A stretch of DNA of 64,000 nucleotides from Coriaria nepalensis (Eukaryota; Streptophyta; Magnoliopsida; Cucurbitales; Coriariaceae). The notes below the pieces were generated by a model that had not been told where the DNA came from, did no database searches, and worked only from the letters and a program-made list of their open reading frames with translations. Below, one piece after another: positions 26,415-45,791 of the stretch (its first letter is position 1; every line of letters starts with the position of its first letter). A program made the position numbers and the translations under genes. The DNA lies in assembly GCA_027186245.1 (NCBI GenBank), contig CP114499.1:7445001-7509000 (forward strand). Direction: 5' to 3'.

Positions 26415-28223
26415 CTACTGTTTGGCAAAGATCAAAGAAGGTACATCATACTGTTCAGAGAAACCATACTTCACAGCTATGAACTTCAATGACTCATAAA
26501 CTTGGTACATAGAAGGCCTATCCTTAGGCCTAGAAACAACACAGCTACAGGCAACCTTCAGAAACTGCATAATCTCCTCATCATCACCTTTCCCACATAA
26601 AACTTTATCAATAGCATCACTAGGTCGACCATTTTTTGACAACCAATTAACCCAATCAGCCAAAGTACCTTTAAACCCCTCCTCAACATTACCAACTTCA
26701 GTTGGTTTCTGCCCAGTAATCAATTCCAAAAGCACAATTCCAAGACCATAAACATCCCCTTTGAGGGAAGCAACCATTGTGCTAGAATATTCAGGCGCAA
26801 TATACCCGAATTCGCCCAAATCACCATTCACAAATGAACTGTCATTAGAATCACGAGAACCCACAAGTCTAGCCATGCCAAAATCAGTCACCCTTGCATC
26901 AAAATCATCATCAAGAAGAATCACATTTGAGCTAATGCTCTGGTGCATATATGGCGGATTACAACCATGGTGAAGCCATGAAAGCCCGCCCGCCACACCT
27001 AGTCCGATCTTAAGCCTAGTTGACCAGTCCAGAAAACCATCTCTAGTATAAGCATCAAGACTCTTATGCAATTGTGAGTACAATGTGCCATTGTACATAT
27101 GCTTGTAAACCAAAAGCTTTTCATCTTCAACAATACAATACCCTAATAATGGCACCAAATTCGGATGCCTAAGCTGTCCTAAGCTGTTCGTCTCTGACCG
27201 GAACTGCTTCTCAGTAAGCTTACAGGAAATAAGCCTCTTCACTGAGAGAGCAGAACCATCAGGTAGAACTGCCTTGTATGAAACTCCTGTTCTTGTTGAG
27301 GTCACTATACTTTCAGAATCAAAATCGTTAGTAGCATCTAAGAGATCAGATAATTTAACTTTCACGATAGGTTTCTGAAACAAAGAGACCTGAACAAGCT
27401 TGTGTGATTTCAACAACTCGACCCAACTAGTATTATCTTTACCTCCTCCACCGTAACTGCCACTTAACTTTCTCTTGTTGTCAAGTGCCTTCACGTGAAA
27501 CCACCACCAGAGCGCAAAACCGAAAAGAAGAGAAGCTGCTGCACTGACAACTCCGGCAACGATGATGGTGGCGAGGCTCTTGGAGCTCAATCCACCACAT
27601 TTTGAACCAAGAGGTTGTCCACAGAGTCCGCCATTGCCATCGAAATCGCTTTTATCAAACTTCGATAAATCGGAAGGTATCGAACCAGAAAGATCGTTAT
27701 TCGCGAGGGACAATCGCTTCAACCGATCGAGCTGACCAAGATGGTAAGGTATTGTGCTGGACAACTGATTGTCATCCAGAAGAAGATTGTTCAAGAACTT
27801 ACAGTTTACAATCTCCACGGGGATCGAACCAGTGAGGTGGTTACCGGAAAGATCTAGGGTTACTAGATAAGGCAACCAGGTACAGATTTGTGAAGGAATA
27901 GAGCCGAAGAGCTCGTTTCTAGAGAGATCTAACGTCTGAAGGCTCCGGCAGTACTGGAGAGACTCCGGAAAATGACCGGAGAGCTGCATAGACGGAAGCT
28001 CAAGGCTGATGAGACGATTCTCCTTCTCGTTCCAGCAAGAAGCACCATCATACTTGCAGATTGAGTCGGAAGAGTTAGAAAAGGTCCATGAGCTGAGTTT
28101 TCCGAGCGGGTCAGAGAGCGATTTCTTCACGCCTTCGAGGCACGTTACATCGTCTTGTGCAGATACGCAGAATAAGAAGAAGAAAGCTATAACAAGAGCT
28201 GCGAATATGGTCAATATCTTCAT
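26415..28223 (-). CDS. BIR3: BIR3-type LRR receptor-like pseudokinase
   Basis: Plasma-membrane receptor-like protein of the BAK1-interacting (BIR) family; intronless, 602 residues. Signal peptide 1-22; an LRRNT-type region with paired cysteines; about five leucine-rich repeats (75-185); transmembrane helix 217-242; kinase-like domain about 300-595. The glycine-rich loop is degenerate (VTSTRTGVSY). The VAVK-type lysine is kept (Lys328). The catalytic HRD is replaced by HQS (426-428). DFG is retained (446-448). So it should be catalytically dead or very weak. Known: Arabidopsis BIR2/BIR3 hold BAK1 and related co-receptors away from ligand-binding receptors. Phrases such as VGSRDSNDSSF and CSCVVSRPKDRP favour BIR3 over BIR2 or BIR1. 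BIR4 is the main alternative name. It is divergent from CCB4. Confidence 0.88.
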   Translation of the reverse strand: MKILTIFAALVIAFFFLFCVSAQDDVTCLEGVKKSLSDPLGKLSSWTFSNSSDSICKYDGASCWNEKENRLISLELPSMQLSGHFPESLQYCRSLQTLDLSRNELFGSIPSQICTWLPYLVTLDLSGNHLTGSIPVEIVNCKFLNNLLLDDNQLSSTIPYHLGQLDRLKRLSLANNDLSGSIPSDLSKFDKSDFDGNGGLCGQPLGSKCGGLSSKSLATIIVAGVVSAAASLLFGFALWWWFHVKALDNKRKLSGSYGGGGKDNTSWVELLKSHKLVQVSLFQKPIVKVKLSDLLDATNDFDSESIVTSTRTGVSYKAVLPDGSALSVKRLISCKLTEKQFRSETNSLGQLRHPNLVPLLGYCIVEDEKLLVYKHMYNGTLYSQLHKSLDAYTRDGFLDWSTRLKIGLGVAGGLSWLHHGCNPPYMHQSISSNVILLDDDFDARVTDFGMARLVGSRDSNDSSFVNGDLGEFGYIAPEYSSTMVASLKGDVYGLGIVLLELITGQKPTEVGNVEEGFKGTLADWVNWLSKNGRPSDAIDKVLCGKGDDEEIMQFLKVACSCVVSRPKDRPSMYQVYESLKFIAVKYGFSEQYDVPSLIFAKQ

Positions 28224-29066
28224 AACGATTTCGTTGAAAGGAATGAATATTAGGGTTTTAGATTCTCAGACCAGAGAAGAAGAAGAAGAAGAAGGAGAAG
28301 AAAATGGTTGGCCATGAAAAATAGAGAGAAAAAAAGTGAGCTTGTTCTTTTTCGAGTTTTGAAAGCCAGTTGAATTCTTTCTTCTTCTGTCTGTCTTGTA
28401 TCGGGAAACGTTGTCGTTTCCGTTGATTAAGAATCTGGATGCTTTGACGATGGATAGTGAGTTTTGTCGTATATTCTGTGACGTGGCAACAGATTGATTG
28501 ATTGGGAACCCCACTAGCCCACTATTTTTTTCTTTAAAAAAATAATAATAAATAATAATATAGTTATTAATTAATTATAAAGGGCAAATAAGGAAAAAGA
28601 ATGATAAAGAGACGATTCTTAAACCAGAGAATTTGGGACCATGCGACCGTATCAATTGGAGATAAAGATTCTGATTCGGTAGAGGGCCAAACACGAAGCT
28701 AACATTAAATCCGTGATTCGTGACTATTGGATCAAGTGGATATCAGTGCAGCGCAACGCGATGTAGTAAATGGGCCGGGTTTATTCCAAGATCCACACAG
28801 GGGCTAGGCATCTCTACGATTCGGCCCATTCTTTTATTACTGTACATTGAATTTGCATCGGCTTCATTTCGCCACATCATTTTCCTTTGGGAAAACAGAA
28901 TTCAATCATACGGCTATAATGAATAAACTCTCCATCAATTCCCGCTCGTACCAAAAAAATCGTGTTTGCGACTGCACCTTATCCTTAAACATGTTAACGT
29001 TCAAACCCGGCAAAATTTTATTGTTCTCTGCTTCTTCCTCTTCCAAATAATTCTACTTCTACTTCA
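28224..29066. promoter_or_regulatory. Bidirectional promoter region between BIR3 and CCB4
   Basis: The two start codons face away from each other across 843 bp. It holds GAAGAA-rich sequence near the BIR3 start, probably the leader, and an AT-rich stretch around 28530-28580. No core promoter element can be fixed. Confidence 0.5.
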
Positions 29067-31634
29067 ATGGAGGCGGGAATTTTTCTTCGCGGCACTCTAA
29101 CAATCGTTTCATGGAACCTCAATTTGAATCACTCTCTCCATCGTGACCACCGCTCTTTCCCTCACGTTGTACGAGCTTCTTCTTCGTCTTCTTCGGTGTC
29201 AGATTCAAACTCTCGCGGAAGTTACAGAGGGCCAACGCCGAAGAGAGATTGGGTAGCCGATTGGGTTTCAAAGAACGATGATACTTCTCGGAGCTTGCCT
29301 ATATACGTCGGAGGTATCTCTCTTTTGGCTGTCCTCCTTAACCGCACCGTTTCCGGCATCGCTCCTGTTGCTGATGCTAGCAGGTGATTTCTTCTGTATC
29401 TGAAATCTGTGTATTTGTGTTTGCTTCATTTTATTTACATTATACTTTCTTGGTTAGTTCACAGTCGAGAGCTGATCTATTAACACTTGGATTGGCCGTA
29501 ACAAATATCTTAACTGGTCTAGTGTGGCTGTCAATCAGACCCAAGTCCATATTGCCGGTGAGGGATCCACATACAATTTTCGAAATCAAATTGTCTTCTC
29601 TATGAAATGATTCAGTTAGAGGTTGGATCTTTTTGAACTTATCAGGTAAATCCTCAAGGAACTGAATGTCGAAGGATACACTCTAGCCTCTCTGATTCTG
29701 TGGTATCTGAGTTGCTCTGGTAACATGCATATTTCTCTTTGATTCTTAAGAGGGTCTTTCAGTCTTTACTATTAACGAGCTATCTTAGTCACTGATTTCT
29801 TGTTTATCTAGGTCTTAAGAATTGTTTTTTTCTTTTATGATTATTTGTTTGCTATGGGTAGACGGTTTATGGCCACCTTTACTTGCCATTCTCAGGGTCT
29901 GGGAGTCCCTATCCGATGTGACATGCTGCAGGTCTCTGGTTATTTTATATGATGGAGCTTGTATCATTCAGATCGGTTTTGCAGCTGAATCATCAGAAGA
30001 TGATGGTGAAGTGATGACCATCGAAGCTAATAAATTGATGGAAGGATCACTCTATCAAGGAGTTATAACATCTGGATCCCGTGAGTATCTGCGTGAACCT
30101 GAATATAATGAATGCATTGTTCTTCTCAACTACATTTCCATGTTGAATCAAAACAAGAAACACAAAATGCCAATGTTTCACATTACATTCAGAACTTAAG
30201 ATTGCATTGATGAATTTAAGCTTTATCCTTCTTTCTTACTTCTCGTCGCTGCCTTTATCTATTTTTGAAGAGAGCTACCTAGCCAACTTATCACTTTATC
30301 CTGGGAAGTCTGAGCTACCATTTTTGCCTTCAAATACACAGGTATGTATGTTTCTTTGTTCTACTTGGATTATTGAAAGTTCACTTACCTTCCTTGATTC
30401 TGGACATTTATATTTTGACCATTTCTTAATGTAATCATATCTAGCTAAGTAAGTTTTTGTGTCTATCCTGTTGATTCTCTATTGGTATTTATCATTTTTT
30501 TTTCCCATGGAAAAAGCTTGGAGAAGAAATCTGCTTTCAGTTCCTCCTACTTGAAATATTGTTGAAATAAGCTGATAAGACAGTGTTGTGAAGCGTAATT
30601 CTGTTTTTTCTACTTCCTTTACTCGAATTCTTTCATGGTTTATTTCAATACCATTGTAAACAATTTACTAAAAAAATATTTAATGATCTATGACAGTTTT
30701 TTCTTTCTTCTTTATTTTTTTGGGAAATTTCTCTTTGGGATTGAAACACTATATCTTAGGTCTCGACATCTGTATCTTTCCATTACATGTCGTATTTCTG
30801 ATTTCTAGCCATTGCTGTCGAGTGTTGCAGAAGCTTTTTTTTTTTTTTTAAACTTTAAATTCAGGAAATCTGACAATTGTTGTTTCTGAATTATTTTAGG
30901 AATTTATTTTAACGGTAATATGATAAAGTAATTTTTCCACATTTGACCCATTTTTCCAAGTAAATAATAGTCTGAGGAATTTCTCGTGGGAGGTGAATTT
31001 TTTTGGTCTTGCGTTTGTATGCCGGCTTTTATTAGAAAGCCAAGTTTTCAATATATTAAAAAATTCGCAGGATTTTTGATGACTTCTACTTTTCTAGGCA
31101 GTGATTTTGCAGCCACTTGGTGATAAAGGAATTGCTATAATTGGCGGTGACACGATAAGGGGATTCACGACTTCTGATCAGGTTCTACTTAGATTTCCAG
31201 TGTAATCTTTGTGTTGACATGGCTTTATGTTTCCGATCGTGCAACTGCCTCTGTCCACGCACTATATACCATAACGTAGCTCTCTAATTTGTCATGAGAT
31301 GTTTGTTAAGATATCTTTGTGCAAGTTATCATGCCAATCCCTGTGAGTCTGGACTAATGTTTTGTGGTATAAGAACTGAAGCTATTCCACCTGTATGGGT
31401 ACCTTGAAACTCTTGTTGCTAGACTTACAGCTTGGCTACTAATCAAGTAATATTGGGTTGTAAACACCTCATCAACAATCCATTAGCCAGGGGACAATTC
31501 CTTCTCCTCTTTTTTATGCTTACAGTTCTGTTGTAAATGTTAATCCTATATAGGCATGGATTACACTCGTTGGAGAGAAGCTGGATGCTACACTGGCAAA
31601 ATATGTCGCTAATGCTCAATTAGCTGCAAGTTGA
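29067..31634 (+). CDS. CCB4: CCB4, cytochrome b6f haem c(i) assembly factor (seven exons)
   Basis: Thylakoid protein of the system that attaches haem c(i) covalently to cytochrome b6 in the b6f complex (CCB pathway, with CCB2). Exons: 29067-29383, 29458-29557, 29646-29719, 29896-30080, 30271-30341, 31098-31181 and 31554-31634. All junctions are GT-AG and in frame, giving 303 residues. The N-terminus is a serine-rich chloroplast transit peptide (about 1-55). KRDWVADWVSKNDD follows, then two hydrophobic helices (about 77-92 and 112-132) with the signature SQSRADLLTLGLAVTN between and in the second. A conserved C-terminal part holds SYLANLSLYPG and AVILQPLGDKGIA. It appears intact. The long fifth intron (about 750 bp) has no coding signal. 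Confidence 0.92.
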
Positions 31635-32485
31635 GTTTGAGAGGGGACTAAGCGATATATTTTCTGATTTCACATGCACAAGGCATTTGAAGTAGACTAT
31701 ATGCAAAGGTATCTGTACTAGATTATCAAAATCCTTCTGCATTTTCTACATTATCAAAATTATTCCTCATTTTGTTCCCGAGTTGGACATTGCTACCATA
31801 TCACTAATTTCTTTCGGGTTTTTTTATTTTTGTTAGGAAGTTGTACAAAATCATATCGAACTGTGCGACTTCCAAGCATCAGACGGGGCTGATTTAAAGC
31901 GCAAACAAACAAAATGTGTATCATCATTAAACTGCCAAGCTATTGCTTCTTATTAAGTATGTACCATCTAACTTCTACTTGATTCTCAACTGTCATTCCG
32001 ACTATGTTCTCTTTTAAATTTATGGTGTCGCATTATCAACGTATTTTATGGCTTCTCAAGCGTTGTAAATGTTACGTACCTAAAAAAGGTTAGAATTAGT
32101 TTTTCTAAACAAATAATATTATACAACATGTTGGGCGGTTCACATGATGAACCATGCTGTTGCTCATGAAGCAGCCTACAAGTGAAAACAGGTTCTATGA
32201 CAATCTTCGTTTTGCCCTTTTAGCATCCATTCATTCTTCAGTTTCCTATTGCTCGATATGCGAATCATCAAAGTTTACAAATATTTCTAATATTCAACCC
32301 GATATGAAACTATGCTTTAAAATTCTCTTATGATCACAAATCTACGACTGTGTAAAACCTTGTAAATGAATCATTACTTATCTGTGGATACAAAATTAAG
32401 TAAAAAAAAAAAAAAATTGAATGAATTGAATTTCTTGCTGTATGAACATTATATGCTATGAAGAGCATCAACCTGCAGGAATTTC
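31635..32485. other. Convergent 3' regions of CCB4 and the GT92 gene
   Basis: The two genes end tail to tail across 851 bp of AT-rich sequence. It should hold both 3' untranslated regions. No other gene is seen. Confidence 0.5.
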
Positions 32486-34237
32486 TCAAAAGAGAGTGGT
32501 AGTCCTCTCCCAAGGCAGCAACCTTGTGACAGGATCAGTAAAGTAAGCTGTAACATAATCTCTCATTCCTGTATCCCAAACTTCACAGAACTTTCTCCGC
32601 CAATCAGGCGGCTCAATGGCTTCTGTCCCTAACCCAGGTGCTCTATCCTTGGACCCTTGGTTCTGGTCCTCTTGCCAATCCACAACATAGGTAGATACTC
32701 TTCTTTTGAACTTGGATTGAAAAACTTCCCACACTTGATATTTGTAATGGTTTATATTAGCACTGCTTTCAGGCACATTAACAAACCTATATTTATCTTT
32801 CAACACAAAGTGATGCACCACATTGAGAAGAGCAGGGTCAAGCAAATCTGGCCTGACAAAAGATTTATGCCTCTCAGAATTTTGAAGTCGGCAAGTGTAC
32901 CCAGCTGTTACCCCTTGTGCTGGTATTGATGTTAAACCGGAAGGTCCATAATTATGGCAAGCTGTTCTAATCTCTGCTACATCTTCCATTGATGAGAAAT
33001 TTGCAATGAGTGATTGAAGAGCATTCCTGCCAGAAAGATTATCCGTCTCGTAGAGACGATGCTTATACGAGAAATAAAAGAATTCGTCCGCATCAAAGAA
33101 CCCGACCCATTTGCATTCGTCTCTAGCTCTCAAGGCACAATGTGAAAAACCTGCCTCTTGAGCTTTAATCCATGGCCAGGTCTGTGTACTTATATTATAA
33201 TCTTGCAAGTTAAGCTCCTCAATTACGTCCTCAATGTCATCATTGCTGTTATTATCGTAAATGAACCAGCGTTCTACTCCAAGCCAAGCATGGTAGATAA
33301 TCCATTCATGGAGAGAAGCCGCTTGGTTCCACACCATTGTACAAGCACAAATCTGGTACTTTTTTTGGGTTTCCTGTTTTTCATTCAAATTAGGATTAAA
33401 AATCCTTGCCACTGAAGGCAGAGTGTTATCAATTGCAGCCCTAGAATTAGCTCTTCCATGGCTTATCGTAACTTTTACTCCAGTCAATTTGTCCGAATCC
33501 GGCATGAAGCTTTTCGGCAACTGACACCTGACCACTTCTTGTGCAGCAGTAACTGCTTTAGTGCTGACAACTGAACTTCCCATATCGAAATGGCATCTGA
33601 ATTCATTTGGATCAGATACTTTATGGGGTCTAAGATTTAATCCCTTGGCAAAAACCAAGGCGGTATCTCCATCTAGAGCTGCCTCATAAACCACCTTATC
33701 CCATAAATGAATTGGCTTGTTCTTTCCATGGGACCCATCTCTATACTGGACCCCACCTCGCCGACGTAATTCAACCGTGCTGATTGAGTGATTCATGGGC
33801 GGAAGTGGACACAGAGAAACAGACCGAAACTCATCGTACTTTGCTGTGGATAAAGCAGGTAGCTTTAGAGCCCCTCGAGTTGATATGTTATAGAAGCATT
33901 CTAATGTCTCATTCCTGTTGAATCTATTGACTGTTATGAGAAGTAAATGGTCGGGGAACAAGATTCGGTGTTGGATTCTAATAGGGCGGAGCTTTCTGAT
34001 TAAGGAATCAAATATGGATTTACTTGCAGAAGAAGATAAGCGAGAGAGAGTAGTGGAGGATGCAGTAAGAACGGGGCGAAACGACGCCGTACGGAGAAAC
34101 AGACGACGGTTAGAGAAGGAGAAGGAGAACAGGAAAAGTAAGATAAAGCAGAAGAATAGTGACCTTGAGCCTAACAGCTGAGCAAAGCAATGGTTCTTCC
34201 CTATACGCTTCCTCTTCCTGCGCTGCTCTGAATCCAT
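32486..34237 (-). CDS. Glycosyltransferase family 92 (DUF23) membrane protein
   Basis: Single-exon type II membrane protein, 583 residues, predicted in the Golgi. After a basic N-terminus (RRKRKR) comes one transmembrane helix (about 26-42), then a lumenal stem. The GT92/DUF23 domain (about 290-540) starts KYQICACTMVWNQAASLHEW and contains IYDNNSNDD. The DxD-type metal site is in GFFDADEFFYF (Asp382, Asp384). Known: animal and plant GT92 members transfer galactose; plant GALS enzymes extend pectic galactans. This copy belongs to the At1g27200-like group, whose acceptor I do not know. Its neighbour BIR3 matches the Arabidopsis order At1g27190-At1g27200 as I recall it. Confidence 0.9.
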   Translation of the reverse strand: MDSEQRRKRKRIGKNHCFAQLLGSRSLFFCFILLFLFSFSFSNRRLFLRTASFRPVLTASSTTLSRLSSSASKSIFDSLIRKLRPIRIQHRILFPDHLLLITVNRFNRNETLECFYNISTRGALKLPALSTAKYDEFRSVSLCPLPPMNHSISTVELRRRGGVQYRDGSHGKNKPIHLWDKVVYEAALDGDTALVFAKGLNLRPHKVSDPNEFRCHFDMGSSVVSTKAVTAAQEVVRCQLPKSFMPDSDKLTGVKVTISHGRANSRAAIDNTLPSVARIFNPNLNEKQETQKKYQICACTMVWNQAASLHEWIIYHAWLGVERWFIYDNNSNDDIEDVIEELNLQDYNISTQTWPWIKAQEAGFSHCALRARDECKWVGFFDADEFFYFSYKHRLYETDNLSGRNALQSLIANFSSMEDVAEIRTACHNYGPSGLTSIPAQGVTAGYTCRLQNSERHKSFVRPDLLDPALLNVVHHFVLKDKYRFVNVPESSANINHYKYQVWEVFQSKFKRRVSTYVVDWQEDQNQGSKDRAPGLGTEAIEPPDWRRKFCEVWDTGMRDYVTAYFTDPVTRLLPWERTTTLF

Positions 34238-37200
34238 TTCCTTTTCTTATATTTTCACTACTAATCTAAAGCTAAAGAGAGAAACCAAACAATACCCAGA
34301 AGAATGAAAAAGAGAGTGGTTGGTGGTTGCCAACACGGCGGTTCTGGGTTGTTCTCGGGCGGGGTGGTGGGGGAAAAGGTCGTGGATTGGGTGGAAGAGT
34401 GGTTTGTAAAATGGTTGAGTGAGGAGGGGAGTTTTCTGAATTCTGATCGAGTAAACTTCTTCATAAAAAAAGAACGAATACTTTTTTGAAGTTAAAATAA
34501 GAAGACGAGGGAGAAGGTGGCTTTGGTGGGTGTTGCGTAGTGTTTGGGTGCTGACATTAGGTGGACTTTTTGAATGCACAGGGAGTCATTATTGGTCGGG
34601 AAGATGACACTGAACAGACCTGCTTTATGGACCGAAAGATTAGAATATTTGGAAATTTAATGGAAGCTGTACAGATCAGTGCCACTACAACGCGTTATTT
34701 CCGCTTCAATTCTTTGAATATATTGAATTTGAATTGATTTAATTTTTTTTTTTTCCTTTCAATTTTAGTACTAACTAACCTATGATAACTTGCTGGATTT
34801 GAACCTAGAATTAAGTCCTTAATTGGCGTCTTAAATTTTGTGATTTTCATATGTTTAATCATTCGCTACAATGAAAAAGAAAATCTTGAAATTGTCTAAT
34901 TATTATGCGAAGAAAATAAAGGAAAAAAACAAAAAAGTGAAAGATGAAAGATTGTAAAATGTCTACCACGTGGTGGTCACTTTGCTGTAATTGTAGTTCA
35001 CCGATTAAAAGTGAAAAAAATATGTGTTTAGTTTGAATAGTCTGAAGCGGATTTCACATATATTCTGCACCACAAAATATGAGATAATAATTAGAAAATA
35101 ATAATCTCGATAATAAAAAAATATATATATAAATTTATTTTATAATTTTATAAATTTGATTCAATTTATAATTCTAGCGATTTTCATTCCACTCATCTTA
35201 TTTCAATCTCATTCAATTCATAAATTAAAACTAAAAGAAGTATAATGATTAGCCTAATGGCTTCCCATTCTAATTTTGATCGTTAAATATTGCAATATAT
35301 ATAGATATAATGACAATAAGAGCTTTGACAAAACGTGGATGATGCAGCCTTCACCAGCCTTCACCTCCATGCTTTAAAGATTATTTATGACAGTCTGTCG
35401 TACTGAACTATATAATTGTTAAAATAAATAAAATAAAATATTATAAAATAAAATAAAATAAAATATTATAATATACAAATATATACAAATATAATCAACC
35501 ATTTATTTAGAAGGAGATTCCTTATTGGTGGAGGTTATAGGAAGAGATGGGTTTGAAATACATCATCATATATTATACTAAAACGTGGTTAGGCGTTGCC
35601 ACATGAAGAAGAATATTTTCTTTTAAAATTGCTAAATTAATAATAAATGTAGTAATTAATGACCTAATTCTTTAATCAAATTATTAAAATTTTATTTTCC
35701 TCTCATTAATTACTCTTTTAAGTACAGGGGAGAAGACGTGTAAAATAAAAATTACAAACATTACTATTTCTTGTAATTGTGCATTGCAAGTAAGGAATAG
35801 GGTTAGTTTATTCCGTTATTCATTCTAGAAGAAACATAGAAAAAGAAAGGCATAGCTAAAAGATGACCTGGACTCATTCAATGTTAGCTATATCGTCCCT
35901 ACACTAAGCTAGCACCACCGGTTCTTCTCGCTACGTATAGAAGCCCGCATGGGGGAAAACCCACCACCGTGTAACACTCTACTCATGTCCATTCTCATAT
36001 TTTAATTATAATTAATTATTAATAATCATTAAATTAGATAATATAATTAAATAATTACTTAATTATATTATTTTATCTAAATAATTACTTAATTACTTTA
36101 CTTTGTCCATTTGCACCTTTTATTAGTTAAATCAGTTGAATGAATATGCAAAGTTCCAATTTTAGTTAATGGGCTTTTTAAGATGTTTGTAAAACTCAAT
36201 ATATATCCTCATTTATTAGTTAATGGGCTTTTGAAATCTTAAATTCTTGGGCCGAAACTTTATAATCCCATTTCTAATGATGGGCCGAACCGATGCAATT
36301 GTCATCAAGCGGAAACGAATAGTCCAGTCCTTTTTTCTTTTTTTCTTTTTTTTTTTTTTTTAATTTATAGCGTTTGGACCTTCTCAAATTTGTTTCTTTT
36401 AAGGCTGATGACCTCTTCAATTTTGGGTTCTAGGTTTTTAACCCATAGTCAATGCGTGTGTGTGTGTGGGGCTAATTCTACATATTTATTATTAAATAAA
36501 TATAAAAGCTCACATGAAATGTAATTACTTGCTAGCCCTATTTTATAATGTGACAATTGCCAATACATATGGGAAAATTTTTACTTTATTATGGATGGAT
36601 GGATGGATGGATGGATGGATGCCCAAGGTTTCATTGTAGGAGTATCTCCTCTATATGTAGCCTAAAAATCATCACATTGTCATTATTAACCCACAGGTTT
36701 AACCCTATAATGCAAAACCCTCAGAACAACATTAATTTATTTTCTCTTTAGACAATGTGATGATTTCGATCCAAAGAGAAAATATATTAAAATAAAATAA
36801 AATAAAAAAGAATAAGAAAACGTTACCCTCATCTTACATAAATTTTAATATTTACTTTAGAAGCATCTTTACCCCCAAAACTCTACTAATTATCTAAAAT
36901 GCCACTATCATAAAACTTACATTTTACAATTGGGAAAGCCCTAATTCTACTACGATTACAACATCAACCGGAATAAAACAGCCTATAGCCCGTTAACACT
37001 TTTAAGTGACCGGTTAAGGAACGTCAAATTATTTTCCTGCCTACACTCTCTCCTCCCTCTCTTCTCTTCCGCTTCCCTGATTTTGTGCCTCATTCTTATT
37101 ATACTCTTGGGAGTTCTCTTAGTTTTGGTTTTGTGTTTGTCTTCTGAGAAAATCAGGAAGAGAAAGTAAGAAGGATTGCTGGTTCGAATTATATCATCGT

Positions 37201-37672
37201 CTTTACCCTCCGCCTTAGGTTTTTATTTGGAGAATCGAGCAATACTTGAAGGAGCCGCTTCCATCTTCTTATTCTTCGTCTTCGCTTTGTTCGTTAAAAA
37301 TCAAGTTTATTTTTTATTTTTTGGTTCAACAGGACTTGCTAATTCGGCGGCTCGACGATCTTTCGGTTTTATTGTGAGTTTTCGCTTCCGTAATGTTAGT
37401 AATTTGTCTTTGCAAGCTTTCTCTGCGTCAGCCTTTCGATAGGATTTTGTTTATATGGAGGTGATCGGTTCAAAATTTTGAATTTAAATTTTCGCTTAGA
37501 TTTCTTTGTTATTTTTTCAGTTTCGAGATTTGATGTGTTTTTGTGGCTTAGATCTGCTTTGTTACTGCTTCTCTTATTTGATCGAACGAGTTGTGGTGTG
37601 TAGGATTTTGGTTCATATTTGGCGTTTAGAAGCATGATTTTCTGTTTATTGAGGAGATAGTTTCTTTCAGAG
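34238..37672. other. Intergenic region and probable SNL leader
   Basis: No gene seen. Contents: the GT92 promoter side, AT-rich sequence with TAAAA-type repeats near 35420-35465, and a GT run at about 36457-36468. The right end, from about 37030, probably holds the first untranslated exon and leader intron of the SIN3-like gene (CT-rich stretch near 37045-37075). Short frames overlapping the GT92 start are antisense shadows. Confidence 0.45.
36591..36621 (+). repeat. (ATGG)n microsatellite
   Basis: Nearly eight uninterrupted ATGG units in intergenic sequence. It creates a spurious frame reading MDGWMDGC. Confidence 0.9.

Positions 37673-45791
<8,119 letters not shown>

Noticed and set aside
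34247..34579. Overlapping minus-strand frames just upstream of the GT92 start
   Set aside because: No domain, and the GT92 ATG at 34237 gives a complete type II membrane topology. These are most likely leader sequence.
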